Counted from the first letter of the stretch, positions 28,770 to 37,997 are shown. The stretch: DNA of 64,000 nucleotides from Pseudomonas fluorescens (GCF_001307155.1 NZ_CP012830.1:3222501-3286500); one strand, 5' to 3'. Numbers and translations: made by a program. The notes: generated from the letters alone by a model not told the origin.

Positions 28770-29873
28770 ATGCAGACCGAGTTCCCAACGCAGCCAAGTT
28801 ACCGTTCGCAGCGCGAACAATTCCTGGCGGCAGCGACCGCAGCCGGAGCCCGGTTGACCGAATACCCGCATCCACTCAAAGGGCCGTTTGGCGAGTCGTT
28901 GAGCACTGACGTGGCGGTGCTCGGCGACCCCGGTGCAAAGCGTTTGCTGGTGATGCTGAGCGGCACCCACGGGGTTGAGGGCTTCTACGGTTCTGAGTGC
29001 CAGATCAATTGGCTGAACGAGTTCGGCAAACGCCCACTACCCGCCGATGTCGCAGTGGTGATGATCCACTTGATCAATCCCTGGGGCACGGCGTGGCTGC
29101 GTCGCGTCAACGAAGACAACATCGATCTGAACCGCAATCACCTGAACTTTGATCGGCCGTTGCCCGACAATCAGGCCTACGCAGCGCTTCACCCGATTTA
29201 TGCCTTCAACCAGTTACACGGCCCGGAGCGTGAACGCGCCGATGCCTTGCTTGCCACGCAGTTAAGCGAGCATGGCTGGCCGACAGTGATGTCGATTGTC
29301 GAGGGCGGCCAGCACAGTCATCCCGACGGTCTGTTTTACGGTGGGCTGGCGCCGAGCTGGTCGAACCGGACCTTGCATCAGATCATTGCGGCGCATCTCT
29401 CCCAGGCCGAGGTCGCCATGTGTTTCGACCTGCACTCCGGTGCGGGAGAGTACGGCCATCCGATGCTGCTGACCGTTACGCAAGCGGCTTATTCGGCACT
29501 GGAGCAGGCGCAGGCCATTTACGGTCCGTGGCTCTACACCATTCAAACCGGTGCGCAGACCCACAGCGAAACCGGGATTGCCGCATCGGCCACTGGCTAC
29601 ACCTCGCAGGCGCTACTTGATGCGCTGCCGCAGGTGCGCCTGATGCCGTTTGTCATCGAGTGCGGCACCTACCCGGGAGAGGCGGTGCATGCTCATCTGC
29701 GTGACGATCACTGGTTGCACCTGCACGGCAATCCGGGTGATGCAGTGGGGCGGGCGATCAAGCTGAAACTTGTTGAGCAGTTCTATCCCGCTGACAGTGA
29801 CTGGCAGGAAATGGTCTGGGTTCGCACCCGGCAGATATGGGAAAAGGCGTTGTCGGCATTGCCCACGCTATAG
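28770..29873 (+). CDS. DUF2817 / M14-like metallopeptidase-fold protein
   Basis: A 367-residue protein of the DUF2817 family, related to zinc carboxypeptidases of clan MC. The likely metal-binding motif is SGTHGVEGFYGSE (residues about 65-77), followed by NLDRNHLNF-type segment (IDLNRNHLNFD) and CFDLHSGAGEYG with a late His. No signal peptide, so cytoplasmic. True substrate is not known. The ATG at 28770 has AAGAGG upstream. Confidence 0.82.
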   Translation: MQTEFPTQPSYRSQREQFLAAATAAGARLTEYPHPLKGPFGESLSTDVAVLGDPGAKRLLVMLSGTHGVEGFYGSECQINWLNEFGKRPLPADVAVVMIHLINPWGTAWLRRVNEDNIDLNRNHLNFDRPLPDNQAYAALHPIYAFNQLHGPERERADALLATQLSEHGWPTVMSIVEGGQHSHPDGLFYGGLAPSWSNRTLHQIIAAHLSQAEVAMCFDLHSGAGEYGHPMLLTVTQAAYSALEQAQAIYGPWLYTIQTGAQTHSETGIAASATGYTSQALLDALPQVRLMPFVIECGTYPGEAVHAHLRDDHWLHLHGNPGDAVGRAIKLKLVEQFYPADSDWQEMVWVRTRQIWEKALSALPTL

Positions 29874-29955
29874 TCGAGCGCTTCGGCGCTTGATGAATCC
29901 TGCGGCTCACAGAGCGATGTGAGCCGTCGGTGGGCCGGGTACTTTTCTTCAGGCA

Positions 29956-29991
29956 TAAAAAAACGGCCTACCTTTCGGTAAGCCGTTTTTA
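29956..29991. terminator. Bidirectional terminator after DUF2817 gene and tRNA-Met
   Basis: AAAACGGCCTACC-TTTC-GGTAAGCCGTTTT with an A-run at left and T-run at right; serves the rightward peptidase gene and the leftward tRNA transcript. Confidence 0.88.
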
Positions 29992-29996
29992 GTACT

Positions 29997-30073
29997 TGGT
30001 GGCTACACAGGGACTTGAACCCCGGACCCCAGCATTATGAATGCTATGCTCTAACCAACTGAGCTATGTAGCC
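29997..30073 (-). tRNA. tRNA-Met (CAT anticodon, elongator)
   Basis: 77 nt with encoded CCA. Acceptor GGCTACA/TGTAGCC, D arm GCTCAGTTGGTTAGAGC, anticodon stem-loop GCATTCATAATGC giving CAT, T arm GGGGTTCAAGTCCC. The fully paired first acceptor base pair and A after GCTC mark an elongator rather than an initiator. Confidence 0.95.
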
Positions 30074-30189
30074 AAGTGGCGCGCATTATTGGCTCGTAAC
30101 GATGAAGTGTCAAGCGTAAATCTAAAATATTTCTCTACGCTTTCAACCGCTTATCAACCCGCCCCATAAAAACGGATGAGTTTTCAGCT

Positions 30190-32247
30190 TTAACCCAGCT
30201 GAAACCGCCCGGTATTCTCGCTTAATGCCTTGCTGCCTGAACTCAAGGTGTCCGCCGCGAGGTTCACCGCTCGTGCGCCTTCAAGCAGGCGCACGGCGGC
30301 CTGATCGACTTGCTGGATGTTGCCACTGACCTCATCGGCCGTGCTGGCTTGCTCTTCTACCGCCGTCGCGATCTGCGCCAGGGTATCGGTGACGCTTTGC
30401 ACCGCGCTGGCGATTTCCCCCAGCCGTTCGCCAAGACCGGTAACCGCTTGTGCGTCGGTTTGGGCCTGGCCGCAGGCGGCTTCCATCAGGGTCACGGCTT
30501 CGTTGACAGTGCTGCGCAGGCTGTCGACGGTGCCGGCGATCTGTGCGGTGGAGGATTGAGTGCGCTGCGACAGACTGCGCACTTCATCGGCGACCACCGC
30601 AAAGCCCCGGCCTTGTTCGCCTGCGCGGGCGGCTTCGATGGCGGCATTGAGCGCCAGCAGGTTGGTCTGCTCGGCCACACCGCGAATGGTGTCCACCACC
30701 AGTTGAATCTGCTGCCCTTGTTCGCTGACCCGGCCAAGGGCGGCGGCAGTATCGTTCAGGCGTTGATTGAGCTGCTGAATGCTCGCTGTGGTGCGTTGGC
30801 TGTCACGGCTGCTCTCGGCGGCAATGCGCTGGGTCTGCTGAGCGCTGCCTGAGGCGTGTTCGCAACTCTGGGCGACCCCTTGCGAAGTGGCGGCCAGTTG
30901 CGTGGCCGCAGCAGCGATCTGGCTGATCTGCAACTGTTGGGCTTCGACTTCGCCCAGTGCCTCGCTGGCGTGAGTATTGAGGGCTCGCACCGCGTTGCCC
31001 AATTGCAGGGTTTCGTGATCGACCCCCAGCAGGCTGGTGCGCAGTTGCACCACCGCAACGTTGAGCGCGGTGCTGATCGCTGCCAGCTCATCGCGACCGT
31101 GCACCGGCACTTGCAGGCTCAGGTTGCCATCACGCAGGGCTTCGGCGAGCAGCGTAATGCCGCTGGCGCTACGGCGGATCGAAGCTTGCAGGCAGATGAA
31201 CAAATACAGCGCGGCCAGCAGCAGGCAACCGAGGACGCTCGCCACCAGGATGAACTGGCGAATGGCCGAGCCGTGGTAGTAGTCCAGACGCTGATCCAGT
31301 GACACCAGCGTTTGCTGGCGCAGCGAGGCGAGGTCAGAGAGGAGGGCGTCGAGGTTGCGTTCGAAGTCTTCTGGTTTGAGCGTGATGCTGGCGCCGAACA
31401 TGCCGTCATCCAGGCCTTTCAGTCCGGTGTCCAGATGCTTGAGGCTGTCGTGGTATTGCCCGGCCCAGGCTTGCAATGCACTGGGTAGTCGTGCTTCGAG
31501 CAAGCTGCCAGTCTTGATCAGTTGCTCGCGAGCGTCGCCAATGCGGCCGCGCAGATCGCGCAGTTGCAGGCGGCTTTGCAATGAGAATTGTCCGGACACC
31601 ACCGATGCCTGGCCGATGCTGGCAAGGCGACCGACCCGTTCGATCAGGTCTGGCGCGTGCTGGGTCGAGATCTGCGTCAGCAGGTAGGTTTCCAGCCAGG
31701 GAGCCAGGGTCAGGCGGTTATCCATGGCGATCTGTTCGCGCAGTGCTTGCAATGCGCTGAGGGCCGCAGTGAAACGTTCATAGCCATCCGGCCACCAACC
31801 GACGCTGCTCAGGCTTTTCGAGTCCAGACCATTGAGCGCGGTTTGCAGGGTTTGATAGCGACTGAGGGTGTCGGCCTCGGCCCCTTCGGTTGTCAGCGCA
31901 TGGCCAAGATCGTTCACGGCTTGATTCAGAGCAGGCTGTACGGCATCGAACGCGGCCATCGCGGCGACAGTGGCCGGTGTTGGCTGGCGATTGGTTTCGG
32001 TGGCGCGCCAGCGTGCGGCGCGGTCGCGTTGGGCGGCGAGCAGGTTGTCCAACGCGTCGAGGGCGATCAGCTGGCGCACACCGGCACGCTCGCCGGCGAT
32101 CAGGCTGAGCTTGTCGCGGTAATCCTGGCCAATCATCCACAGGCTGCCCGCCAGCGGCAGGATAAACAGCAGAAACAACAACTGAAACTTGCGGGCGAAA
32201 CCGAAACGCCCAAGCAGTCCAATCCCCGGTGCCAGAAAAGCCTGCAT
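30190..32247 (-). CDS. Methyl-accepting chemotaxis protein
   Basis: A 685-residue transmembrane chemoreceptor. TM1 about residues 20-43, a large all-helical periplasmic sensor of roughly 285 residues, TM2 about 333-355, HAMP to about 410, then the signalling domain with the conserved tip [34 protein letters not shown]. The long helical sensor (LDALDNLLAAQRDRAARWRATETNRQPTP...) resembles nitrate-sensing NIT-like modules but I cannot assign a ligand. No C-terminal CheR-binding pentapeptide is seen; it ends TGRFQLG. Confidence 0.92.
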   Translation of the reverse strand: MQAFLAPGIGLLGRFGFARKFQLLFLLFILPLAGSLWMIGQDYRDKLSLIAGERAGVRQLIALDALDNLLAAQRDRAARWRATETNRQPTPATVAAMAAFDAVQPALNQAVNDLGHALTTEGAEADTLSRYQTLQTALNGLDSKSLSSVGWWPDGYERFTAALSALQALREQIAMDNRLTLAPWLETYLLTQISTQHAPDLIERVGRLASIGQASVVSGQFSLQSRLQLRDLRGRIGDAREQLIKTGSLLEARLPSALQAWAGQYHDSLKHLDTGLKGLDDGMFGASITLKPEDFERNLDALLSDLASLRQQTLVSLDQRLDYYHGSAIRQFILVASVLGCLLLAALYLFICLQASIRRSASGITLLAEALRDGNLSLQVPVHGRDELAAISTALNVAVVQLRTSLLGVDHETLQLGNAVRALNTHASEALGEVEAQQLQISQIAAAATQLAATSQGVAQSCEHASGSAQQTQRIAAESSRDSQRTTASIQQLNQRLNDTAAALGRVSEQGQQIQLVVDTIRGVAEQTNLLALNAAIEAARAGEQGRGFAVVADEVRSLSQRTQSSTAQIAGTVDSLRSTVNEAVTLMEAACGQAQTDAQAVTGLGERLGEIASAVQSVTDTLAQIATAVEEQASTADEVSGNIQQVDQAAVRLLEGARAVNLAADTLSSGSKALSENTGRFQLG

Positions 32248-32579
32248 GCCCGACTACTCCTCTGGGCACCACGCACCAATGGCGTGCGGTCGCGGCGTTA
32301 TGGCCGCACCCTGTGCCCTCATAAAAGGCCTCGAAAGTTCACCTCGGCGGGTCATGTGGGACCAGCGCTGTGGTGAAACTTCCCATTCTCGATCCCCTTT
32401 GTAAGGGGCCGCGTTGAAGCGGATAAGCAAGGCAAGATTCAGACCATGGCACTGCGCTAGCATCTGACGGCCGACAATCCAGAGATCGTTAGCAGGCTAA
32501 GGGGATGGCGTTGCTGCACCGAAAGATGGCACATTGTCGCACCTGCAAGTGCTCTCCTTTACGCTGTATGGAAACTCTC
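32248..32579. other. Intergenic region between chemoreceptor and fsr-like gene
   Basis: About 330 nt between divergent genes, presumably holding both promoters. I find no convincing repeat, RNA or open frame in it. Confidence 0.5.
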
Positions 32580-33797
32580 ATGGCTACCAGTAACGCTCAA
32601 ACTGTCGCATCGCCGGCACTCGCGACTTCGCAAAGCAGCCCGTTGGTCATGCGAATCATCGGCGCGGTGGCGCTGGCACATTTGATCAACGACCTGATTC
32701 AGTCGGTGCTGCCGTCGATCTACCCGATGCTCAAGGCCAATTACGGGCTGACCTTCACCCAGGTTGGCCTGATTACCCTGACCTTTCAGCTCACGGCATC
32801 GCTGTTGCAGCCATGGGTCGGTTACTACACCGATCGCCATCCCAAGCCGTATCTGCTGCCGGCAGGAGCGATCTGCACCCTGGTCGGCATTTTGATGATG
32901 TCCCAGGTCGGCAGTTTTCCGTTGATTCTGTTGGCAGCGGGGTTGATCGGAATCGGCTCCTCGACCTTTCACCCGGAAGCTTCTCGCGTGGCGCGGTTGG
33001 CCTCGGGTGGGCGTTTCGGGTTGGCGCAATCGACCTTCCAGGTCGGTGGCAACGCCGGCTCCGCATTTGGGCCGTTGCTGGCGGCGGCGATCATCATTCC
33101 GTTCGGTCAGGGCAATGTCGCCTGGTTCGGATTGTTCGCCGTGTTTGCGTTGGTGGTGCTCTATGGCATCAGCCGCTGGTACGCCAATCACTTGAGCCTG
33201 TTCAAGCTCAAGCAAGGTCAGGCGGCGACTCACGGGCTGTCGAAGGGCAGGGTCGTGAGCGCGTTGGTGGTGTTGGGGCTGTTGGTGTTTTCCAAGTATT
33301 TCTACATGGCCAGCTTCACCAGTTATTTCACGTTCTACCTGATCGAGAAGTTCGACCTGTCGGTGGCCAGTTCGCAGTTGCACCTGTTTCTGTTTCTCGG
33401 AGCGGTCGCGGCGGGGACCTTCTTTGGTGGGCCGATTGGCGACAAAGTCGGCCGTAAGGCGGTGATCTGGTTTTCGATTCTCGGTGTTGCACCATTCACC
33501 TTGATCCTGCCTCACGTCGACCTGTTCTGGACCAGCATCTTGAGCGTAGTGATTGGCTTCATCCTGGCCTCGGCATTCTCGGCCATCGTGGTCTACGCGC
33601 AAGAACTGGTGCCGGGTAATGTCGGCATGATCGCCGGGGTGTTCTTCGGCCTGATGTTCGGTTTCGGCGGGATTGGTGCGGCGCTGCTGGGGCATCTGGC
33701 GGACATTCACAGCATTGAATACGTGTACAGGCTGTGTTCGTTCTTGCCGCTGTTCGGGGTGCTGGCGATCTTTTTGCCAAGGACCCGAAAAGCCTGA
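32580..33797 (+). CDS. MFS efflux porter, fosmidomycin-resistance (Fsr) type
   Basis: A 405-residue 12-span major facilitator from ATG 32580 (MATSNAQTVASP); an ATG at 32568 is also possible. It matches Fsr by HLINDLIQSVLPSIYPMLK in TM1, GYYTDRHPKPYLLPAG in the TM2-3 loop, GIGSSTFHPEASRVAR in TM4 and LAQSTFQVGGNAGSAFGPL in TM5. Fsr-like pumps export fosmidomycin and related compounds. Ends before a clear terminator. Confidence 0.9.
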   Translation: MATSNAQTVASPALATSQSSPLVMRIIGAVALAHLINDLIQSVLPSIYPMLKANYGLTFTQVGLITLTFQLTASLLQPWVGYYTDRHPKPYLLPAGAICTLVGILMMSQVGSFPLILLAAGLIGIGSSTFHPEASRVARLASGGRFGLAQSTFQVGGNAGSAFGPLLAAAIIIPFGQGNVAWFGLFAVFALVVLYGISRWYANHLSLFKLKQGQAATHGLSKGRVVSALVVLGLLVFSKYFYMASFTSYFTFYLIEKFDLSVASSQLHLFLFLGAVAAGTFFGGPIGDKVGRKAVIWFSILGVAPFTLILPHVDLFWTSILSVVIGFILASAFSAIVVYAQELVPGNVGMIAGVFFGLMFGFGGIGAALLGHLADIHSIEYVYRLCSFLPLFGVLAIFLPRTRKA

Positions 33798-33815
33798 GCA
33801 GAACCCTCATGAGGC

Positions 33816-33850
33816 CAAGGCGCTGACGATCCCGTCGGCGCTTTTTTTTG
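33816..33850 (+). terminator. Rho-independent terminator after the fsr-like gene
   Basis: GGCGCTGACG-ATC-CCGTCGGCGCT followed by eight T residues. Confidence 0.9.
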
Positions 33851-34178
33851 CGTTCAGATTCGCCACGTCACCGGGAAAAGCGACGGGATCGTGGATAAAT
33901 AGGGGGCGTTATCAAGGGGCTCTAAACAGGTATTCATGAAAACTCGCGACTGAAACAACATCCGAACCCAGTCCCTTAAATAGGTCGTGCCATTTGAAAA
34001 ATGCGACCAGGTCTATAGCCGGCAATGTCCATCTAGTTGCCAGGAGGGGCAATCAGGCAATGCACCTGGGTTGCTTTTTAGCGCAAATCTGTACATTGAG
34101 TTTCCTTGCATTTAACCAATAATCGGGCACCTCCTACGCCCATCCCGCGGGGGGTTCAATCACCACAGGAAGACACTT
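33851..34178 (+). promoter_or_regulatory. Leader region of panB with probable sigma-70 promoter
   Basis: A stretch of about 330 nt without a gene. TTGAGT at 34096-34101 and AATAAT at 34118-34123, 16 nt apart, make a reasonable -35/-10 pair about 55 nt upstream of the panB start. The rest, more AT-rich than its surroundings, shows nothing I can name. Confidence 0.5.
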
Positions 34179-34994
34179 GTGAGCATCCATACCCGTACTA
34201 AACGATTGACGGTTCCACAACTGGTCGCGATGAAGGGCCAACAGAAAATCGTATCCCTGACGGCGTATTCCAGTTCTATTGCCAAGCTGATCGACCCTAT
34301 CGTCGATTTCATTCTGGTCGGTGACTCCACTGCAATGGTCGGCTATGGCCGGGCCTCGACACTGAGCATGCAGCTTGAAGAAATCATCGGCCACACCCGG
34401 GCCGTGGTTGACAGTACACGTCTGTCCTGTGTCATCGCCGACATGCCTTTCGGCAGCTATCAGGAATCCAACGAACAGGCCTTTCGCAATTGTGCCCAGG
34501 TCCTGGCGCGCACCGGTTGCGATGCTGTCAAGCTGGAAGCCAACAAGGCCCTGTCGGGTACCGTCGAATTCCTGGTGGCACGTGGTATTCCGGTCATGGC
34601 TCACGTCGGGCTGATGCCGCAGTTCGTCAATGTCATGGGTGGTTTCAAGGCTCAGGGTCTGTCCGCCGAAACCGCTGCGGTGATTGCCGAGGATGCCCGG
34701 GCCAACCTCGAAGCCGGAGCTTTCAGCCTGCTGCTCGAAGGTGTAGCCGAAGGTGTGGCTCGGCAGATCACCCTGGATTCGAAAATGCCCACCATCGGCA
34801 TCGGAGCTTCACCGGCTTGCGACGGCCAGGTGCTGGTGACTGAAGACGTGCTGGGCTTGGGCGGTGAGCAAGTGCCGCGCTTCGTCAAACAGTACGCCGA
34901 TGTCGGCGCGGTGATTCGCGACGCTTGCGAGCGTTTTGCCGAAGAGGTGCGTCATGGCCGCTTCCCTGAAGCGCGGCATTGCTATGGGCTCTAG
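34179..34994 (+). CDS. panB: 3-methyl-2-oxobutanoate hydroxymethyltransferase (stand-alone PanB)
   Basis: A 271-residue (beta/alpha)8 enzyme that makes ketopantoate from alpha-ketoisovalerate, the first pantothenate step. Family motifs: [12 protein letters not shown] (metal Asp), [11 protein letters not shown] (second metal Asp), VKLEANKA (Lys/Glu), MAHVGLMPQ and [18 protein letters not shown] 34179 is preceded by AGGAAGA. No panC or panD is nearby, whereas the main Pseudomonas panB is paired with panC, so this is probably a second copy. It faces a MocR-type regulator, which may control it. Confidence 0.88.
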   Translation: MSIHTRTKRLTVPQLVAMKGQQKIVSLTAYSSSIAKLIDPIVDFILVGDSTAMVGYGRASTLSMQLEEIIGHTRAVVDSTRLSCVIADMPFGSYQESNEQAFRNCAQVLARTGCDAVKLEANKALSGTVEFLVARGIPVMAHVGLMPQFVNVMGGFKAQGLSAETAAVIAEDARANLEAGAFSLLLEGVAEGVARQITLDSKMPTIGIGASPACDGQVLVTEDVLGLGGEQVPRFVKQYADVGAVIRDACERFAEEVRHGRFPEARHCYGL

Positions 34995-35000
34995 GTATGG

Positions 35001-36401
35001 CTAGTGCTCTTCGCCGATAGCCTGGGCCAGTTTCTTCAGGGCCTGGGGAATGTCCTTGCTCCAGTCGAGGGTGTAGCTCAGGCGCAAGTGATGCCGCCAG
35101 AACCCCTGTTGGCTGAAGATTTCCCCTGGGGCGATGACGATGCGCTGGGCCAGCAAGCGCTCGAACACCCGCCGCATGTCCGCTGAGTGTCTGGCCTCGA
35201 GCCAGAAGGTCGCGCCGCCTTGGGGGGCGACCACCCGCAACTGGCCATCGGCGTGTTCCTCCAGCAGGGCCTTCATGCGTTTCATACGGTCCAGCAACAT
35301 GGCTCGCAGCACTATCAGATGCTGATCGATGCGCCTGGAACTGAAGAGTTTGGCGATCGCTTTCTGACGGATCGGCGACAGGCGAAATGCCCGTTCCAGG
35401 AATAGCCGATGCAACTGCGGCCCGTGCCGACGACACAGGACATAACCGTAGGGCGCTTCCGAGCCGATGATCTTGTCGAAGGTCGAGAACACCAGCAGTT
35501 TTTCCGGATCGGCAAAATCGCGATAGCGGGCGTGGTTGGGGGAAAAGCAGAACTCACCGTAGCTGTCGTTTTCGAACAGCCAGACATCCCGCTCCGCCAG
35601 CCAGCGACAGATCTGCTGTTTATCCTGCGCTGGCATCAGCTTGCCTTGGGGAATGTTCACGGTCGAAGACAGCACCGCCAGCCGGACGGGCTCACGCCTG
35701 AGCAGCTCACTGAGCGCGGGCAGGTTGAAACGTCCATCCTCGCCGAGGGGTACTTCGATCACGCGGATCTTCGCCGCCTGTAACTGGCGCAGGATTGCCC
35801 ATGAGCAAGGTGATTCCACCAGCGCCACAGTGCCACCCAGATTCAGCGCACTGAGGGACAACTCCAGCACACTGCGCAGATCCGAGCCGATATACACATG
35901 CTCGGCCTGCCAGTAGCGGTGAGTGGAACTGGTGTAGCGATCGGCCAGAGCGCCGCGCAACTCGGGCTCGCCGAACGGCTGATAGAGCGGCGCATGGGAG
36001 CGTGGGTACTGCCGGGCCAGTTCGCGCTCCATCATCCGCAGCGGGTTTTCCAGCGACAACAGCATCGCTGGCGCGTCGCTGCTAAGGGCCAGTATCCCCG
36101 GCTGGCGTGCGTTGGAGAACACCTTGTCGAGCAAGTTGGGCGAGTTTTCACTCAATAATGGTGCCGGCATCGCCTTGGTGAAATAACCGAACTTGGGTTT
36201 GGCATAGATCCGCCCCTCGTCCTCGAGAAGCGAATAGGCATACTTGGTCGTCGACACCGACACGTTCAGGCGCTGGGCCAGTTGCCGCAAGGATGGCAAT
36301 TTCTGCTCAGGTTCCGAATGGGCGATCTCGATCATCTCGACAAGATAGCGGTACACCGCCTGATAGGCGAAGGAAGTGCCCTTGTTTGTATCCATGCTCA
36401 C
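35001..36401 (-). CDS. MocR-type regulator (GntR HTH fused to aminotransferase domain)
   Basis: A 466-residue two-domain protein. Residues about 12-75 are a GntR winged helix (KLPSLRQLAQRLNVSVSTTKYAYSLLEDEGRIYAKPKFGYF); the remainder is a fold-type I PLP aminotransferase-like domain. The candidate PLP lysine is in STFDKIIGSEAPYGYVL, in the place usual for MocR proteins. Such proteins sense PLP or amino compounds and control nearby metabolic genes. The gene converges with panB, stops 6 nt away, and its own target is not evident. Confidence 0.88.
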   Translation of the reverse strand: MSMDTNKGTSFAYQAVYRYLVEMIEIAHSEPEQKLPSLRQLAQRLNVSVSTTKYAYSLLEDEGRIYAKPKFGYFTKAMPAPLLSENSPNLLDKVFSNARQPGILALSSDAPAMLLSLENPLRMMERELARQYPRSHAPLYQPFGEPELRGALADRYTSSTHRYWQAEHVYIGSDLRSVLELSLSALNLGGTVALVESPCSWAILRQLQAAKIRVIEVPLGEDGRFNLPALSELLRREPVRLAVLSSTVNIPQGKLMPAQDKQQICRWLAERDVWLFENDSYGEFCFSPNHARYRDFADPEKLLVFSTFDKIIGSEAPYGYVLCRRHGPQLHRLFLERAFRLSPIRQKAIAKLFSSRRIDQHLIVLRAMLLDRMKRMKALLEEHADGQLRVVAPQGGATFWLEARHSADMRRVFERLLAQRIVIAPGEIFSQQGFWRHHLRLSYTLDWSKDIPQALKKLAQAIGEEH

Positions 36402-36512
36402 TTACTGTCATCCCTGTGTGCCCACCTCATGACAACGCTGCCAACCTGGCGTGGTGTGCCTGAGGCGTGTTGTTTCAACAGTCTGCCATGTTGAGGGGGC
36501 GATCCCAAAAAG

Positions 36513-36550
36513 CAAAATCCCCGTATCATCGAGTGATGACGGGGATTTTG
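36513..36550. terminator. Strong hairpin, possible leftward terminator of a lost gene
   Basis: CAAAATCCCCGT pairs perfectly with ACGGGGATTTTG, with a further 4-bp stem inside. On the minus strand the stem is followed by CTTTTTGG, so it could end a leftward transcript, but no intact leftward gene lies to its right. Confidence 0.5.
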
Positions 36551-36660
36551 AGTCTATCGAGATCCGTGTAAAACCACGGTCGCTGTTAGACGTTAAACCG
36601 GAATTCGAGGCGGCTGGGGCCGTGACTGAAGGGATGTTTGCGCTGGAAGCAGAAATATAG
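36551..36660 (+). pseudogene. Possible gene remnant (C-terminal fragment, unidentified)
   Basis: After the hairpin, one frame reads ESIEIRVKPRSLLDVKPEFE and ends AGAVTEGMFALEAEI before TAG at 36658. It is hydrophilic and protein-like but has no plausible start; upstream the frame runs through the hairpin. I do not recognise it. It may be the tail of a lost mobile-element gene. Confidence 0.3.
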
Positions 36661-36856
36661 TCACCCCCGTATACACTTTAATGTTGGCTACTCTATTTCC
36701 AGGTGTTGATGCGCGGTTTGTCCCGCTTCCTGTAGATAAGTCATCCAGAGAGTGAATCACGGATTTTCTCGTGCTGAAAATAAAAAAGTGAGAATTCGTG
36801 AACTGAGAATACACACTGCTGACACTGCATGCACACCGATAAGCGGAGAGGTAGTT

Positions 36857-37065
36857 ATGCAGATCATCCGCGGAAAGCCGTTTGCAAAAAGCTGGGAGGC
36901 ATCAACCCTTCAACGCTCTGGCGTCTTGAGCGTAACGCCCCTTCCTTCCCTGCTTCGGTGCAATTAAGCGGTGGGGTAGTGGGCTGGTTTGAGCATGATC
37001 TCGATCTTTGGCTCGAATCTAAAGCTACCTGGACCTCAACCAAGGAGGGCATTAAAAATCGCTGA
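36857..37065 (+). pseudogene. AlpA-family phage regulator with a frameshift near its start
   Basis: A good ribosome site (GGAGAGG) precedes ATG 36857, which opens MQIIRGK and then runs out of phase. From about 36875 the +2 frame gives AVCKKLGGINPSTLWRLER and onward to GVVGWFEHDLDLWLESKATW, the AlpA/MerR-like HTH used by P4-type prophages and islands. Adding one A to the AAA run at 36873-36876 would restore a single reading frame of about 69 residues. So the gene lost one base or the sequence has an error. It marks the edge of a former integrative element; no integrase is visible here. Confidence 0.75.
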
Positions 37066-37410
37066 CTACTTCAGACCTTCCCAAGGTCAACGGATTCCGG
37101 CACCAAGGGGCATTCTGGCGTCGGCGCCAACACCCCGACTCCCAAATCATTAAAATTCCATTGCTTCGGTGGAAGTATTCCGCTCGCCCGAGTTACCCAA
37201 GATAGGCCGTTTTTGGACCACGCCTGACTCTCCGTTCCCGCAGGCGGCGCATGCCATCGGCTGTCGCGCAAGAAAAACGCAAAAGTGACTGGAATCGTGC
37301 ATTTTTAATCATTTTTAATCATTTTCATTTTTTAACTATATATATAGTCGTTGCTTCCATAGCGAATTCTTTGCGCCATATCGAATCTACACCAAAAAGG
37401 AATTTACATA
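37066..37410. other. AT-rich intergenic region with a 14-bp palindrome
   Basis: About 345 nt without a convincing gene. The left 200 nt is GC-average with no recognisable coding. The right part is strikingly AT-rich, with a repeated ATTTTTAATC unit (37300-37325) and the palindrome ACTATATATATAGT at 37335-37348, about 60 nt upstream of the small gene. It looks like a promoter/regulatory region of transferred DNA. Confidence 0.5.
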
Positions 37411-37575
37411 ATGGTCTCTAACGAAAGAGGGTTTTGGGCTAGCGCTGAGCATCATGTGAAAGGAAAAGATTTTATTGAGGCAGTCCAGGTCAAACAATGG
37501 ATCAAGAACTTAGTGGTTTCGCTGGTCGGCCTGGCCATGTTAGATCCGGGAACGGAACAGCAAATGAAAGCCTGA
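37411..37575 (+). CDS. Small 54-residue protein of unknown function
   Basis: ATG 37411 with AAGGAA ten bases upstream opens a 54-codon frame to TGA 37573-37575 (starts MVSNERGFWASAEHH, ends TEQQMKA). It has a central amphipathic or hydrophobic stretch (IKNLVVSLVGLAMLD) and no recognised domain. Good ribosome site, AT-rich promoter region upstream and a monooxygenase and AraC gene in the same direction downstream make a real gene likely. Its base use differs from the core genes. Could also be a truncated remnant of a longer protein. Confidence 0.55.
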   Translation: MVSNERGFWASAEHHVKGKDFIEAVQVKQWIKNLVVSLVGLAMLDPGTEQQMKA

Positions 37576-37678
37576 ACATTCTTTTCGTATTCTGCGCATT
37601 TTGTTTGGTCACCTCGTCAATCTATGGTTCCTGCAATCGATGATGTTTTTTGTAGTCAAATCCAACTGGAGAAGTAAT

Positions 37679-37966
37679 ATGTCCGTCAATCTCGTCATCA
37701 GCTTTAATGTAAAAGAAGAAAAACTGCAATCGTTCAAGGACATCATGAACGACGTGAAGATCAATCTGCCGAAGGTGGACGGTTGCCAAACGGTCAAGAT
37801 CCTCAACCACCTGGAAGATCCACTCGCGTTCACGCTGGTGGAAGCCTGGGATTCGCGTGAAATGCACGGCACCCACGTCGACCTGATGATCTCGAGCGGT
37901 CAGTGGAGCGTCATCGTCGAGCATCTGAGCAGTGCGCCGGTCAGCGGCTACTTCAGCGAAGTTTGA
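37679..37966 (+). CDS. Small antibiotic-biosynthesis-monooxygenase (ABM) fold protein
   Basis: A 95-residue ABM/Dabb-type ferredoxin-like protein starting at ATG 37679 with GGAGAAG upstream. Features: VISFNVKEEKLQSFKDIM, the GCQTVKILNHLEDP turn and LVEAWDSREMHGTHV, typical of quinol or polyketide monooxygenases and haem-degrading relatives. Cofactor-free oxidation is the usual chemistry; the substrate is unknown. Between the small gene and an AraC regulator with short gaps (about 100 and 30 nt), so likely one unit. Confidence 0.8.
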   Translation: MSVNLVISFNVKEEKLQSFKDIMNDVKINLPKVDGCQTVKILNHLEDPLAFTLVEAWDSREMHGTHVDLMISSGQWSVIVEHLSSAPVSGYFSEV

Positions 37967-37997
37967 TGCCGTAACAATTTGTTGAGAAGCCATAGCA

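Noticed and set aside
37071..37271. 66-codon minus-strand frame after alpA
   Set aside because: No ribosome site, no family and the base composition looks non-coding.
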